Made by a program: the position numbers and the translations under genes. This document shows, piece after piece, positions 7,859 to 16,504 of a stretch of DNA of 36,413 bases; the stretch's first letter is position 1; every line of letters starts with the position of its first letter. Under the pieces are notes generated by a model. That model saw nothing but the letters and a program-made list of their open reading frames with translations. It was not told the DNA's origin and made no database searches. Origin of the DNA: Pseudomonadota bacterium (GTDB taxonomy: Bacteria; Myxococcota_A; UBA796; CAJQPC01); the NCBI GenBank assembly GCA_024228935.1, contig JAAESX010000242.1, positions 1 to 36,413 on the forward strand, read 5' to 3'.

Positions 7859-9202
7859 ATGGAGAAGTCGAAGAAGCTTCGCCGCTACTCGAGGAAGGAC
7901 TACACGCAGGTGGTCGACTTCCCGGTAGAGATCGTCGGGCGCGATGGCGTCATCCGGCGGTACTCCTTCGAAGCCAGTGTCCGCCTGTATCAACGGCGCA
8001 TCGCGTCGGCGTCGGGGCGGTACCCGGACCACGAGGTGGTGGTCGCCGAGATCAGCCACTGCAAGCGTCGGATCGAGCAGCTCCGGCGCAGCTACTTCCA
8101 CCTGTACGGCTGGTCTGGAGCGGCGAGTCCGGATGGATCGTCCGCCCTGTCCGGGCCCTTCGCGGGCGAGGTCGCCGCCTTCTTGCGCCGCTTCTTCGGC
8201 CACGACCAGTTGGCTGCCGTGCAGATCTCCTGGCTGGCCGACGGCGAGCACGGCGCCACCTGGTTCGTGCAGCTCGCCGGCGATGTCGGCCACGTGCTCT
8301 ACCTGTACCGGTTCGAGAGCTTCGGCGCGTGCGAGGGACGCGAGGCGTTCTTCCGCGACCTGCGCATGCTGCAGAACGCGGTCGGCCACGACATGGAGAC
8401 GCTGGTGGCCTTCCACCACACCGGCGACTGCGGGCTGGTGCTCTCGTGCCAGGGGGAGCACGCCCGGCAGGTCAGCCGTCCGGAGCTCGACCACGGGCCC
8501 GTCATGGAGCTCGACACGCACCCGGACGACCCCTACGCCCACGGTCTCCGGCTCCTGGCGGAAGGGGAGAGCGTCGCGTCGCTCGAGCGCTTCGAGGCCG
8601 CCGTCAGCGCGTCCCCGTTCCGACGTCAGGCCATCGTCGCCGTCTGCATCGTGGCCGACCTGCTCGCGCGACCGGACAGCGCTGAGACGGCGGCGCGCAT
8701 CGGCGTGAACAACTTCCCTGCGGACGCCGCGCTCCGGTACCACCTCGGCCTGTCGATGGTCCGGAAGGGCGAGCTCGACGCGGGTCTTGAGCACCTGGGC
8801 CTGGCGCTCGAGCTGGCGCCCGGGCAGCCGGCAGCCACGCTGTTGCGCGCCATCGTGCTGGCCTGGCAGGGCGCGAGCTCGGCGCCGGCCGAGCTGGCGC
8901 GCGCCGCCGAGGTGGCCACGGAGTCCGACGGCCAGCAGCTCGCTGAGCGGATCCGTCGCGGCCTGCTCGCCCGTCGGGCACTCCTCGCCACCATCCCCGT
9001 CACCGCGGTGTTCGCCATCGCCGCCGGCTTCCTGGGCTCGCTGGTGCTCGCCTCGTGTGCGGTCGTGTGTGCCAGCGCCTCGGTGGTCCTCGCGCTGACG
9101 CTCCGCCGGGCCCTGTCGAACGGCGATCCGACCCGACTCCGCCTGAGCCCGCCCGAGAGCCTGGGCTCGAGGGGTCCTCGCCTGGACGACGTCGTCACCT
9201 GA
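7859..9202 (+). CDS. Uncharacterised TPR-like protein with C-terminal transmembrane hairpin
   Basis: I do not recognise the family. The start is ATG 7859, after the divergent region; the frame remains open far upstream but only through sigma-operon sequence on the other strand. The 447-residue product begins with a basic segment (MEKSKKLRRYSRKDY), then an N-terminal domain (about 15-85) rich in Arg and aromatic residues (VVDFPVEIVGRDGVIRRYSF, RRIEQLRRSYFHLYGW). A mixed alpha/beta region (90-215) and TPR-like helical repeats (about 220-360, e.g. GLEHLGLALELAPGQPAATLL) follow. Two adjacent hydrophobic helices lie at about 373-412. Its TGA directly abuts the ATG of the first glycosyltransferase gene, so it is probably the first gene of that operon. 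A scaffold for membrane glycan assembly is possible but unproven. Confidence 0.75.
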   Translation: MEKSKKLRRYSRKDYTQVVDFPVEIVGRDGVIRRYSFEASVRLYQRRIASASGRYPDHEVVVAEISHCKRRIEQLRRSYFHLYGWSGAASPDGSSALSGPFAGEVAAFLRRFFGHDQLAAVQISWLADGEHGATWFVQLAGDVGHVLYLYRFESFGACEGREAFFRDLRMLQNAVGHDMETLVAFHHTGDCGLVLSCQGEHARQVSRPELDHGPVMELDTHPDDPYAHGLRLLAEGESVASLERFEAAVSASPFRRQAIVAVCIVADLLARPDSAETAARIGVNNFPADAALRYHLGLSMVRKGELDAGLEHLGLALELAPGQPAATLLRAIVLAWQGASSAPAELARAAEVATESDGQQLAERIRRGLLARRALLATIPVTAVFAIAAGFLGSLVLASCAVVCASASVVLALTLRRALSNGDPTRLRLSPPESLGSRGPRLDDVVT

Positions 9203-10021
9203 ATGCACGTCTACGTTCGTGCGCCGAACCACCTCGGGGACGGCGTGATGGCCGAGCCGACGGTCCGCGCGCTCGCCGCCCGTCACCGCGTCACCGTGGC
9301 CGCGCCGGGCTGGGGGGCCGTGCTCTACCGGGAGCTGGACGTCGAGGTCGTGCCGCGAGGGACCGTCCCGGCTGCGGACGCCGCGGTGCTCCTGGCGCCC
9401 AGCTTCCGGGCCGCGTGGGAGGCGCGACGCATCCCCGTTCGTGTCGGCATCTCCTGGGATCTCCGCGGCTGGCTGCTCACCGAGTCGATCCCTCCGGGCG
9501 AGGGCCACCGGACCCGCGAGTACGCCGACGTGGCCGCGCTCCTCGGCGTCGACGTCGTGGGCGAGCCGCGCTTCGAGGCGTGCTCAGACGAGCGGGCTGC
9601 CACGGTCGCACCCCACGGTCACGTGGCGCTGGTCCCGGTCTCACCGAGCGGCGAGGTCGTGATGTGGCCCGGCTTCGCGGAGCTCCAGCGTCGCCTCGGT
9701 GGACGCGCTGTCGCCTACACGGGCCCCGGAGAGTCCTGGCCCGACGGCGTCGAGCTTCCCCTGGGCGAGCTGGCCGCCGCGTTGGAGCACGCCTCGGTCG
9801 TGGTGGTCAACGACAGCGGGCTGTCCCACTTCGCGCGAGCCGTCGGAGCGAGGGTGATCGTCGTGCACGGCAGTACGGCCCCGGGCAGGACCGGGGCGCT
9901 CGGGAGCGAGCCCGTCGAGGGACCGGCCCTGGACTGCCGGCCCTGCTACGCCAAGCGCTGCCGCGTCGGTGGGGTCCCTTGCCTGGACATCCCGGTCGAG
10001 CGGGTGGAGGCGCTGCTATGA
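9203..10021 (+). CDS. Glycosyltransferase family 9 (heptosyltransferase-like), first copy
   Basis: This 272-residue GT9 protein resembles ADP-heptose:LPS heptosyltransferases. The N-terminal domain opens with RAPNHLGDGVMAEPTVRAL, the GT9 R-x-x-x-LGD-x-V pattern. The C-terminal domain has the nucleotide-sugar-binding stretch VVVNDSGLSHFARAVGARV and VHGSTAPGRTGALG. It ends with a four-cysteine pattern (CRPCYAKRC with a later C) seen in WaaF-like enzymes. At 272 residues it is shorter than the 320-350 of E. coli WaaC/WaaF, mostly through a compact N-terminal domain. It should add a heptose or similar sugar to an LPS core on the cytoplasmic face of the inner membrane. Its stop overlaps the next start (ATGA). 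Confidence 0.88.
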   Translation: MHVYVRAPNHLGDGVMAEPTVRALAARHRVTVAAPGWGAVLYRELDVEVVPRGTVPAADAAVLLAPSFRAAWEARRIPVRVGISWDLRGWLLTESIPPGEGHRTREYADVAALLGVDVVGEPRFEACSDERAATVAPHGHVALVPVSPSGEVVMWPGFAELQRRLGGRAVAYTGPGESWPDGVELPLGELAAALEHASVVVVNDSGLSHFARAVGARVIVVHGSTAPGRTGALGSEPVEGPALDCRPCYAKRCRVGGVPCLDIPVERVEALL

Positions 10022-10839
10022 CCACCGCTGTCGTCCGCCTGTCGTCGCTCGGGGACGTCGTCCTGGCGGCGTCGATCACCCAGGCGCTGGCGCCAGTGGT
10101 GTTCGTCACGAAGCCCCGGTACCACCAGCTCGTGGCTCGCTTCCCCGGGGTCGAGCGGGTCGTCGGCCCCGAGGAGTCCTTCGAGGCGGATCGGATCGTG
10201 GATCTGCAGTCGAGTCCACGGAGTCGGGCCATCTGCCGCCGCGTGTCTGGCCGGGTCGACCGCGTCGAGATGCATCGCTTCAGCCGCTGGACCCGGGTCG
10301 CTTTCAAGACGCCGGACCGTATCGAGCGGGTCGTGGACCGGTACGCGCGCGCTGCTGGCGTCGAGGTCACTCCCAAGCCATGGCTCCCTCCACCCACGAC
10401 GCCGGGCGACTGGATCGGCCTCGTCCCGGGGGCAGCCCACGCGCTGAAGGTCTGGCCCGGCTGGACCGATCTGGCTCGGCGGCTGGGCGACCGCGCCGTC
10501 GTCCTCGGGACACCGGACCAGCGGCTGGAGGCCCCCGTCGAGCACGTGCTCGAGGAGGGGTTCGACGCGACGCTCGAGGCGCTCGGTCGGTGTCGGGTCG
10601 TGGTCGGCGGAGACACGGGGCTCGTTCATCTCGCCGCGGCGATGGGCCTGCCGACCGTGGCCCTGTTCGGTCCGACCCACTCGGCGGACGGGTTCTGGTG
10701 CCACGACGGCGTCGTCCTCGAGCGGGATCTCGCCTGTCGCCCCTGCTCCAAGCACGGAGGCGACATCTGTCCCATCGGCGACCACGCGTGCATGGACTGG
10801 ACCGTGGACGAGGTCCTGGCGGCGGTCGAGTCCGCGTGA
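10018..10839 (+). CDS. Glycosyltransferase family 9 (heptosyltransferase-like), second copy
   Basis: This 273-residue GT9 protein starts at the ATG overlapping the previous stop. Diagnostic stretches are VVRLSSLGDVVLAASITQAL at the N-terminus, VPGAAHALKVWPGW in the middle, and GGDTGLVHLAAAMGLPTVAL followed by FGPTHSADGF near the C-terminus. A CRPC...C...C cysteine set follows, as in the preceding protein. The two GT9 enzymes differ clearly in sequence, so this is not a recent duplication; they probably add successive sugars. ADP-heptose is the usual GT9 donor, but neither donor nor acceptor can be read from sequence. Like its neighbour it is short for the family. Confidence 0.9.
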   Translation: MTTAVVRLSSLGDVVLAASITQALAPVVFVTKPRYHQLVARFPGVERVVGPEESFEADRIVDLQSSPRSRAICRRVSGRVDRVEMHRFSRWTRVAFKTPDRIERVVDRYARAAGVEVTPKPWLPPPTTPGDWIGLVPGAAHALKVWPGWTDLARRLGDRAVVLGTPDQRLEAPVEHVLEEGFDATLEALGRCRVVVGGDTGLVHLAAAMGLPTVALFGPTHSADGFWCHDGVVLERDLACRPCSKHGGDICPIGDHACMDWTVDEVLAAVESA

Positions 10840-11816
10840 TCCACCTCGTCACGCTGGACTTCCCGCCAGACTTCGACGGCGGCATCGCCTCGTGGGCGCT
10901 CGATCTGGCCCGGGCGCTCGCTCCAGACGTCACCGTGCACGCCAAGCGCACCGACCGGATGCTGCTGGACCCCGGCTTCAGGGTCCATCGGATGCGAGGT
11001 CGAAGCTGGGCCTCGATGCAGGGCAGCTGGGTGCTCGCCCAGGTCGTGCCCAAGGTCGCGGCCACCGACGCCGTCCTCTTCGCCACCTGGTCCCTGGCGC
11101 ACCTGGCCGCGCCGATGCTCCGGATGCGAGGCATCCCCTACGCCATCGCGTTCCACGGCTCGGACCTGACGCGGGGGGCGGCACCGCCGGCTCGGCTCCT
11201 GGACCACGCCGCGGCGTTGTTCCCGGTCAGCGGCTTCCTCGGGGGCCTGCTGAGCCGCGAACACACGGTGCTGCCGATGCCCATCGAGGCCACCACCGAC
11301 CGCTCCGGCGACCGTGGACTGCTGGTCGTCGCCCGGCTCAACGCGCTGAAGGCCGTGCACCGCGATCTCGCCATCGCCCAGGAGCTGGGGTGCCCCATCA
11401 CGGTGGTCGGCGATGGACCCGTGCGCCAGGAGCTCGAGGCCCAGGTGGCGCTCTGGGGCATCGACGCCACCTTCACGGGGCGGCTCGCCCGCGACGCGGT
11501 CCTGGCCGAGCTCGAAGGGCACACGGCCGCGCTGCTCACCCCGACGACCGACGCCAACGGCAGCGGCGCCGAGGGGCTCGGGCTGTCGCTGCTCGAGGCG
11601 ATGAGCCGTGGCGTGCCCTCGATCGGGAGCGCGACCGGGGGCGTGCCCGAGGTGGCGCAGCTGGTGCTCGGCGATGCGGATGATCCCGCTCGCAGCGCCG
11701 CGGAGATCCGTGCCTGGCTCGGTCCCGAACGGAGCGCCGAGGCGCTGGAGTTCGTTCGCTCGAACCACGGACCCGAGCGCGCCGCCGCCCTGGTGCGCGA
11801 GGCTCTGTCGCGATGA
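10836..11816 (+). CDS. Glycosyltransferase family 4, first of three
   Basis: This GTG-started gene overlaps the previous stop (GTGA) and encodes 326 residues with the GT-B fold. The N-terminal domain opens with the glycine-rich acceptor loop LDFPPDFDGGIASWALDLARAL. AFHGSDLTRG marks the interdomain region, and the C-terminal domain carries VVARLNALKAVHRD, VVGDGPVRQELE and the E-x7-E donor motif EGLGLSLLEAMSRGVP followed by ATGGVPEV. It is a retaining sugar transferase, probably acting on a lipid-linked or LPS-core acceptor at the cytoplasmic membrane. The specific sugar is not predictable. Its position between GT9 and GT4 genes supports ordered assembly of one glycan. Confidence 0.9.
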   Translation: MIHLVTLDFPPDFDGGIASWALDLARALAPDVTVHAKRTDRMLLDPGFRVHRMRGRSWASMQGSWVLAQVVPKVAATDAVLFATWSLAHLAAPMLRMRGIPYAIAFHGSDLTRGAAPPARLLDHAAALFPVSGFLGGLLSREHTVLPMPIEATTDRSGDRGLLVVARLNALKAVHRDLAIAQELGCPITVVGDGPVRQELEAQVALWGIDATFTGRLARDAVLAELEGHTAALLTPTTDANGSGAEGLGLSLLEAMSRGVPSIGSATGGVPEVAQLVLGDADDPARSAAEIRAWLGPERSAEALEFVRSNHGPERAAALVREALSR

Positions 11817-12949
11817 ACCTCCGCGTCCTGCACCTGTACCGCCCGCGCCTTCCAAGCACGCGCGCGCAGTCGATCCAGGTGCTCGGGACCTGCCACGGCC
11901 TGGCCTCGCTCGGCTACCGGGTGACGCTGCTCGCCGATGCGCCGGTGGACAACATGCCCGTCGAGGACCTGCCGACCGTCGACCAGGTGCTCGACTTCTA
12001 CGACCTGCCGCCGGTCGAGGGGCTGGACCTGAAGCTCGCCCCCACGAGCATCCCCAGCGCGATGAGCTTCTGGTTCCGCAAGCACGTGCTGTTCTGGCTC
12101 TGGGACGCCATCCGTCACCACCCGGACGAGAGCGTCATCCTGGGGCGCAGCAAACGCTACATCGACGAGTACCTGGTGCTCCCGTTCGGGCCGCCCGTCG
12201 TGCTCGAGGCCCACGAGGTCGACTCGGAGATCGCGCGGCAGGGCGGGAGCGACGAGCGTCGCCTGTTGAAGCTCGAGCAGCGCCTGCTGGCCGAGGTCGA
12301 CGGCCTGGTCACCAACTGCGCCGGGACCATGCAGCTGCTGCGCGAGGTTCACGGCGACCTGCTGCTCCCGCCGAACCAGAAGGTCGTGCACAACGCGACG
12401 AACGCGCGCCGGGTCCGGAATCATCTGCCCGGCGCGGAGACGGTCGTCGGCTACGCCGGGAGCCTGCGGGCGTTCAAGGGCGTCTCGCAGCTGGTCGAGC
12501 TCGCCCGGCGTCTGCCGCCGGGACACGTGGTCGAGGTCATGGGCGGCTCGACCGAGGAGATCGCGGCCCTGGGTGTCCTGCCCGAGAACCTGCGCATCCT
12601 CGGCGACCTGCCGTACCGCGAGGTGCCCGACCGCCTGGCCCGCTGGCACGCAGCGGTCATCTGCCTGGACGACAACCTGTTCGGAGCGCGCCTCGCCAAC
12701 CCGCTGAAGGTCTGGGACTACCTGGCCGTCGGCATGCCCATCGTCGCGGCCGACCTGCCCACGGTGCGCGAGGTCCTGAGCGACGAGGTCGCGTGCTTCT
12801 ACCGGGCGGGAGACGCCGACTCGATGGCCCAGGCGGTCCTGCGCGCGACCGAGCCCAGCCACCGGTTCCGAGCGCGACGCCGCCGGCTTCGGAGCTGGCG
12901 AGCCCGTGCCGAGGATCTGCGCCCTGTGCTCGAGGGCTGCCTGCAGTGA
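11813..12949 (+). CDS. Glycosyltransferase family 4, second of three
   Basis: This 378-residue protein starts at the ATG overlapping the previous TGA. The N-terminal part has LRVLHLYRPRLPSTRAQSIQ and LASLGYRVTLLAD, then ILGRSKRYIDEYL and LEAHEVDSEIA. The C-terminal donor domain includes VVGYAGSLRAFKGVSQLVEL, a canonical GT4 G-x-L-x-x-x-K-G segment, and NPLKVWDYLAVGMPIVAADL, where the second glutamate of the usual E-x7-E motif is not obvious. It ends in a strongly basic stretch (about 350-365, FRARRRRLRSWRAR) that could contact anionic membrane lipids. The product is probably a hexosyltransferase of the same surface-glycan pathway. Confidence 0.87.
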   Translation: MNLRVLHLYRPRLPSTRAQSIQVLGTCHGLASLGYRVTLLADAPVDNMPVEDLPTVDQVLDFYDLPPVEGLDLKLAPTSIPSAMSFWFRKHVLFWLWDAIRHHPDESVILGRSKRYIDEYLVLPFGPPVVLEAHEVDSEIARQGGSDERRLLKLEQRLLAEVDGLVTNCAGTMQLLREVHGDLLLPPNQKVVHNATNARRVRNHLPGAETVVGYAGSLRAFKGVSQLVELARRLPPGHVVEVMGGSTEEIAALGVLPENLRILGDLPYREVPDRLARWHAAVICLDDNLFGARLANPLKVWDYLAVGMPIVAADLPTVREVLSDEVACFYRAGDADSMAQAVLRATEPSHRFRARRRRLRSWRARAEDLRPVLEGCLQ

Positions 12950-14013
12950 AGCTGGCCTACTGGCTTCGCTACTACCCGACGCTCACGGAGACGTTCGTCT
13001 ACGACGAGGCCAGGACCCTGCTCGCGCGAGGTCACCAGCTGCGCTGCCTCGCCATCGGGCCGCGGGAGTCGGGCGCAACGCTGCCGGACTGGGAGGTCTC
13101 GCACCCCCCGAGCTACGCCGAGATGGTCCTGGCCCTGACGGATGCCGCGCACCCGGCTGCTCGCTGGCTCGCCCAGCACCAGCGGCCGAAGCAGGTGATG
13201 AAGGCGCTCTGGGCGACCCGTCAGCTGCTCGACGACGAGCGCATCCACTGCCACTTCGCTGGCGAGGCCGCCGAGTGGGCTCGGGTCGCGAGGTGGATCC
13301 GCGGCACGCCCTACGTCGTGATGGTCCACGCCGCCGACCTCTACAAGCCCCGGCCGTCGCTCGCCGAGGTGCTGCAGCAGGCCGACGCGGTGCTCACCAT
13401 CAGCTCGGCCAACGCTCGTGCGCTCGAGGCCTACGGTGTCCAGGCCCAGGTCGTGCACTGCGGGGTCGATGTAGAGGCCTGGCCCGAAGCCGAGGGAGAC
13501 ACCGTGCTGTCGGTCGCTCGGAACGTGCCGAAGAAGGGCCTCGATCAGCTCGTCGCGGCCTGGCCCGAGGCCCGCATCCTGGGGCCGGGGACCGAGTCGC
13601 TGGGCGGGGAGGGGAGCGCGACCCGCGAACAGGTCCGCGGTGCGCTCGCGGACGCTGGACTGTTCGTGTTGCCTTGCCGTGCGGCGGCGGATGGAGACCG
13701 CGACGGCATCCCGGTCGCGCTGATGGAGGCCATGGCCTGTGGCCTGCCGGTCGTGACCACCGACCTCCTGGGCCTTGACGAGCTGGTCGACGAGTCCGTG
13801 GGGTGGGTCGTGCCGCCGGACGACGTCGACGCGCTGCGCTCGACCATCCGGGTGGCGCTGGCAGACCCGGCTGAGGCCAGGCGTCGAGGACTGGCTGGGC
13901 GCGCTCGCGTGCGGGCACACTTCAGCCTCGAAGCCCAGGCGGACGGCGTCATCCGGGCACACACCCGAGGGTGGACAACCTCTTTACCCGAAGGGGACCG
14001 GACCTCGACTTAA
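12946..14013 (+). CDS. Glycosyltransferase family 4, third of three (WcaL/AmsK-like)
   Basis: This 355-residue protein starts with GTG at 12946, again overlapping the previous stop by four bases. It resembles colanic-acid/amylovoran-type transferases: YPTLTETFVYDEARTLLARG near the N-terminus, HCHFAGEAAEWARVA and MVHAADLYKPRP in the middle, then SVARNVPKKGLDQLV. The donor motif is DGIPVALMEAMACGLPVVTT (E-x7-E type with the first acidic residue as Asp), followed by LVDESVGWVVPPDD. It is the last gene of the five-transferase chain and ends with TAA at 14011-14013. The pathway product cannot be named; no flippase, polymerase or ligase gene lies in the window. Confidence 0.9.
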   Translation: MKLAYWLRYYPTLTETFVYDEARTLLARGHQLRCLAIGPRESGATLPDWEVSHPPSYAEMVLALTDAAHPAARWLAQHQRPKQVMKALWATRQLLDDERIHCHFAGEAAEWARVARWIRGTPYVVMVHAADLYKPRPSLAEVLQQADAVLTISSANARALEAYGVQAQVVHCGVDVEAWPEAEGDTVLSVARNVPKKGLDQLVAAWPEARILGPGTESLGGEGSATREQVRGALADAGLFVLPCRAAADGDRDGIPVALMEAMACGLPVVTTDLLGLDELVDESVGWVVPPDDVDALRSTIRVALADPAEARRRGLAGRARVRAHFSLEAQADGVIRAHTRGWTTSLPEGDRTST

Positions 14014-14039
14014 TCCACCGCAGAACCTCGGAGGCCCTG

Positions 14040-14957
14040 ATGCTGTTTCTCCTGTTCGGCTGCGGCGGCGGCAACTTCCTCGCCAGCAACGACCTCTCCT
14101 GCCAGTACAACGCGTACACGTGGTGGGACGACATGGCGATGTACGTCGACCGGGGAGAGACCACCTCCGAGCTGCCGAACACGTTCACCTGGGACTTCGA
14201 GTACGAGCCCAGCTACGTGAAGAACATCACGGGCAAGTACAGCACTCGCTCGGGCAACTTCGAGTACACCGTCGAGTACACCGGTGACAGCTGGCTGAAG
14301 TCGAAGCGGACCGTCGCCGACTTCGCCAACTACGGCACGGTCTACACCAACGGCAACCTGGACCTCCGCTCGATGGTGACGGTCGAGGACACGCTCGGCA
14401 ACACCTCGACCTACGTCCGGCGCGACGAGCGCAAGGGCTGCAAGGGCACGGTGAAGTACCGCTACGTCGAGGACGACGGCAGCATCCCGAAGTACCCCGA
14501 ACAGACCGTCAGCTACGAGATCATCAACGACACCAAGGTGGACTGGGAGTCCTACGAGGAGTCGGGGTCGACCACGAATGAGCGCTGGGGCTTCTGGACC
14601 TCGGAGTTCAACTACGTCGAGAACGTCAGCTACGACAGCAGCACGCTCGCGATGGACAGCTGGGAGAAGACGACCTCGGACGGCCGCGCCGAGTCCGAGT
14701 GGTCGCAGCTCAGCAAGAGCAACAACTTCCTGTACGTCGGCAACACGCAGTCGGAGAAGAACGGCTCGTGGGTCGACGAGTACACGGTGGCCGAAGGCGA
14801 CGACGAGCCCTTCGTGACGGTGCACGTCGAGCGCGAGTACAGCGGTGACGGCTGGGCCACCTGGACCTACGACGACGGCAGCGTCTGTGACGTCACGTAC
14901 ACCGGGTACGACACCTGCAAGTACGACTGCGGCGGTGGCGACTCCGGCAACTGCTGA
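14040..14957 (+). CDS. Uncharacterised lipoprotein with a very short signal peptide
   Basis: The start is ATG 14040, with GGAGG 5 bases upstream (14030-14034); a GTG at 13971 in the same frame would lie inside the previous gene and lacks support. The 305-residue product begins MLFLLFGC, so the lipobox cysteine is residue 8 and the signal has no basic residue. The mature part is rich in Tyr, Trp, Ser, Thr, Asp and Glu with alternating polar/aromatic strands (TWDFEYEPSYVKNITGKYST, TWTYDDGSVCDVTYTGYD), suggesting an extended beta-sheet protein. It has a Cys-rich tail (C-KYD-C then GNC). No known domain is recognised. It probably sits in the outer membrane, sorted by Lol proteins like those encoded at 31677-33693. 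Confidence 0.8.
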   Translation: MLFLLFGCGGGNFLASNDLSCQYNAYTWWDDMAMYVDRGETTSELPNTFTWDFEYEPSYVKNITGKYSTRSGNFEYTVEYTGDSWLKSKRTVADFANYGTVYTNGNLDLRSMVTVEDTLGNTSTYVRRDERKGCKGTVKYRYVEDDGSIPKYPEQTVSYEIINDTKVDWESYEESGSTTNERWGFWTSEFNYVENVSYDSSTLAMDSWEKTTSDGRAESEWSQLSKSNNFLYVGNTQSEKNGSWVDEYTVAEGDDEPFVTVHVEREYSGDGWATWTYDDGSVCDVTYTGYDTCKYDCGGGDSGNC

Positions 14958-14963
14958 GGAGTG

Positions 14964-14969
14964 TTAGAC
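14964..14969 (+). promoter_or_regulatory. Possible -10 box (TTAGAC) for leaderless yicC
   Basis: TTAGAC lies at -13 to -8 relative to the A of the yicC ATG. The nearest purine run, GAGGAG, is 15 bases from the start, too far for good pairing. The same hexamer type at the same distance precedes coaX. No clear -35 element is visible, so this remains tentative. Confidence 0.3.
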
Positions 14970-14976
14970 GCCCGGC

Positions 14977-15849
14977 ATGAACTCCATGACCGGATTCGGA
15001 CGCGGTGAGGCGAGCGGCGGCGGCGTGACCGTCACCGTCGAGATGAAGTCCGTCAACAACCGCTTTCGCGACCTCCAACTGCGCTGCCCGCGCGAATACA
15101 TGGCCTTCGAGCCACGCATCGGGACCAGCCTGAAGCCCCGCTTCGCGCGGGGTCGCATCGACGTGTTCGTCCGCCGCGTGGCCCAGTCCGGGAGCGTCGG
15201 CGTGATGGTCGACAAGGCCATGGCGGAGACGTACCAGAAGACCCTGACCGATCTCGCCGAGAGCCTGCCGGGCGTCAAGGCCAGCATCGACCTGAGCTAC
15301 CTGGCCGGCCTCCCCGGCGTCCTGGTGACCGTCGAGCAGCAGATCGACGTCAGCAGCGAGTGGCCGATCGTCGAGACCGCGCTCAGCGCCGCCGCCAAGC
15401 ACCTGGCCGAGATGCGCGAGCGGGAAGGCGAGGAGATGGAGAAGGTCCTGCGCGCCCTGGTCGGCGAGCTGATGGACCAGCGCCAGAAGGTCTCGCTCGA
15501 GGCCGACGGTGTGGCCTCGCGCCTTCGACTCCGCCTGATGGACCGGCTGAACAAGCTGGTTGGCGATCGGGTCGATCCGGACCGCCTGGCCCAGGAAGCC
15601 GCGGTGCTGGCCGACAAGGCCGACGTCGCCGAGGAGCTCGCCCGGCTCGAGTCCCACTGCAAGCAGTTCCTGGCGGCGCTTCGTCGCCACGAGCCCATCG
15701 GCCGTCGCCTGGACTTCCTGGCCCAGGAGATGAACCGCGAGATCAACACGATCGGGAGCAAGGCCGCAGAGCACGCGGTCTCCTCGCTCGTTGTCGACAT
15801 GAAGAGCACGCTGGAGCGAATCCGCGAGCAGGTGGCGAACGTCGAATGA
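14977..15849 (+). CDS. yicC: YicC family endoribonuclease
   Basis: This 290-residue protein opens with MNSMTGFGRGEA, the family's conserved N-terminus, and has EMKSVNNRFRDLQLRCPREY soon after. It closes with the C-terminal domain (DUF1732): HEPIGRRLDFLAQEMNREIN followed by TIGSKA. E. coli YicC has been shown to be an endoribonuclease linked to degradation of small RNAs such as RyhB. Length and domain order are normal. The stop overlaps the gmk start (ATGA), and the yicC-gmk pairing is conserved in many bacteria. There is no good ribosome-binding site at normal spacing; translation may be leaderless, or use the GAGGAG 15 bases upstream. Confidence 0.95.
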   Translation: MNSMTGFGRGEASGGGVTVTVEMKSVNNRFRDLQLRCPREYMAFEPRIGTSLKPRFARGRIDVFVRRVAQSGSVGVMVDKAMAETYQKTLTDLAESLPGVKASIDLSYLAGLPGVLVTVEQQIDVSSEWPIVETALSAAAKHLAEMREREGEEMEKVLRALVGELMDQRQKVSLEADGVASRLRLRLMDRLNKLVGDRVDPDRLAQEAAVLADKADVAEELARLESHCKQFLAALRRHEPIGRRLDFLAQEMNREINTIGSKAAEHAVSSLVVDMKSTLERIREQVANVE

Positions 15850-16481
15850 GTCCGCTCGTGCGCTGGTCTCGCCCCGACACAGGGGCTCTCTTCGTGGTCA
15901 CGGGGGCGAGCGGCTCGGGCAAGACGACGCTCCTGCGCGAAGCCTTCGAGGTCATCCCCGACCTGGCGTTCTCCGTGAGCGCCACCACGCGCGACATGCG
16001 CCAGGGTGAGGTCGACGGACGCGACTACCACTTCGTCCAGCCGGATCGCTTCGACGAGCTGTTGGCCGAGGACGCCCTGCTCGAGTGGGCTCGCGTCTAC
16101 GACAACCGCTACGGCACGCCGCGCCGTCCGGTGGTGGACGCGCTCGCCCGCGGCCAGTCCATCGTGCTGGACATCGACGCCCAGGGTGCCGCCCAGGTCC
16201 GGGAGAGCTTCCCGCAGTGCGTGTCGGTGTTCATCCTTCCAGCATCCATCGATGTTCTCGAGACTCGGCTGCGCGCGCGCGGCACCGACTCGGATGCGAT
16301 CATTCGCCGCCGAATGGACCAGGTGCACGAGCAGATCGGAGCCTGCGGGTCGTTCGACTATCTGGTCGTGAACGATGACCTCGCCACGGCACATCGGACG
16401 TTCCAGGCGGTGTTCCTCGCAGAGCTCCAGCGCCGATCCAGACGGCCCTCGCTGGTCGACCGGTTCGCGAACGTGTCCTGA
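15846..16481 (+). CDS. gmk: Guanylate kinase
   Basis: This 211-residue protein phosphorylates GMP to GDP with ATP, supplying GTP/dGTP synthesis and the substrate pool for (p)ppGpp. The P-loop GASGSGKTT is at residues 20-28. The GMP-binding segment follows with SVSATTRDMRQGEVDGRDYH, and the lid/GMP domain has LLEWARVYDNRYGTPRRPV and VLDIDAQGAAQVR. C-terminal RRRMDQVHEQIGACGSFDYL and VNDDL are also family-typical. The start overlaps yicC's stop. The gene is followed by rel after 55 bases; rpoZ, which often sits between gmk and spoT/rel in Proteobacteria, is not there. Confidence 0.96.
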   Translation: MSPLVRWSRPDTGALFVVTGASGSGKTTLLREAFEVIPDLAFSVSATTRDMRQGEVDGRDYHFVQPDRFDELLAEDALLEWARVYDNRYGTPRRPVVDALARGQSIVLDIDAQGAAQVRESFPQCVSVFILPASIDVLETRLRARGTDSDAIIRRRMDQVHEQIGACGSFDYLVVNDDLATAHRTFQAVFLAELQRRSRRPSLVDRFANVS

Positions 16482-16504
16482 AGCGTCATGACCGGTCCAG
16501 ACGC

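Noticed and set aside
13971..14040. GTG 13971 as the start of the 14040 lipoprotein, giving a longer basic signal region
   Set aside because: It lies inside the previous gene without a ribosome-binding site, whereas ATG 14040 has GGAGG at 5-base spacing.
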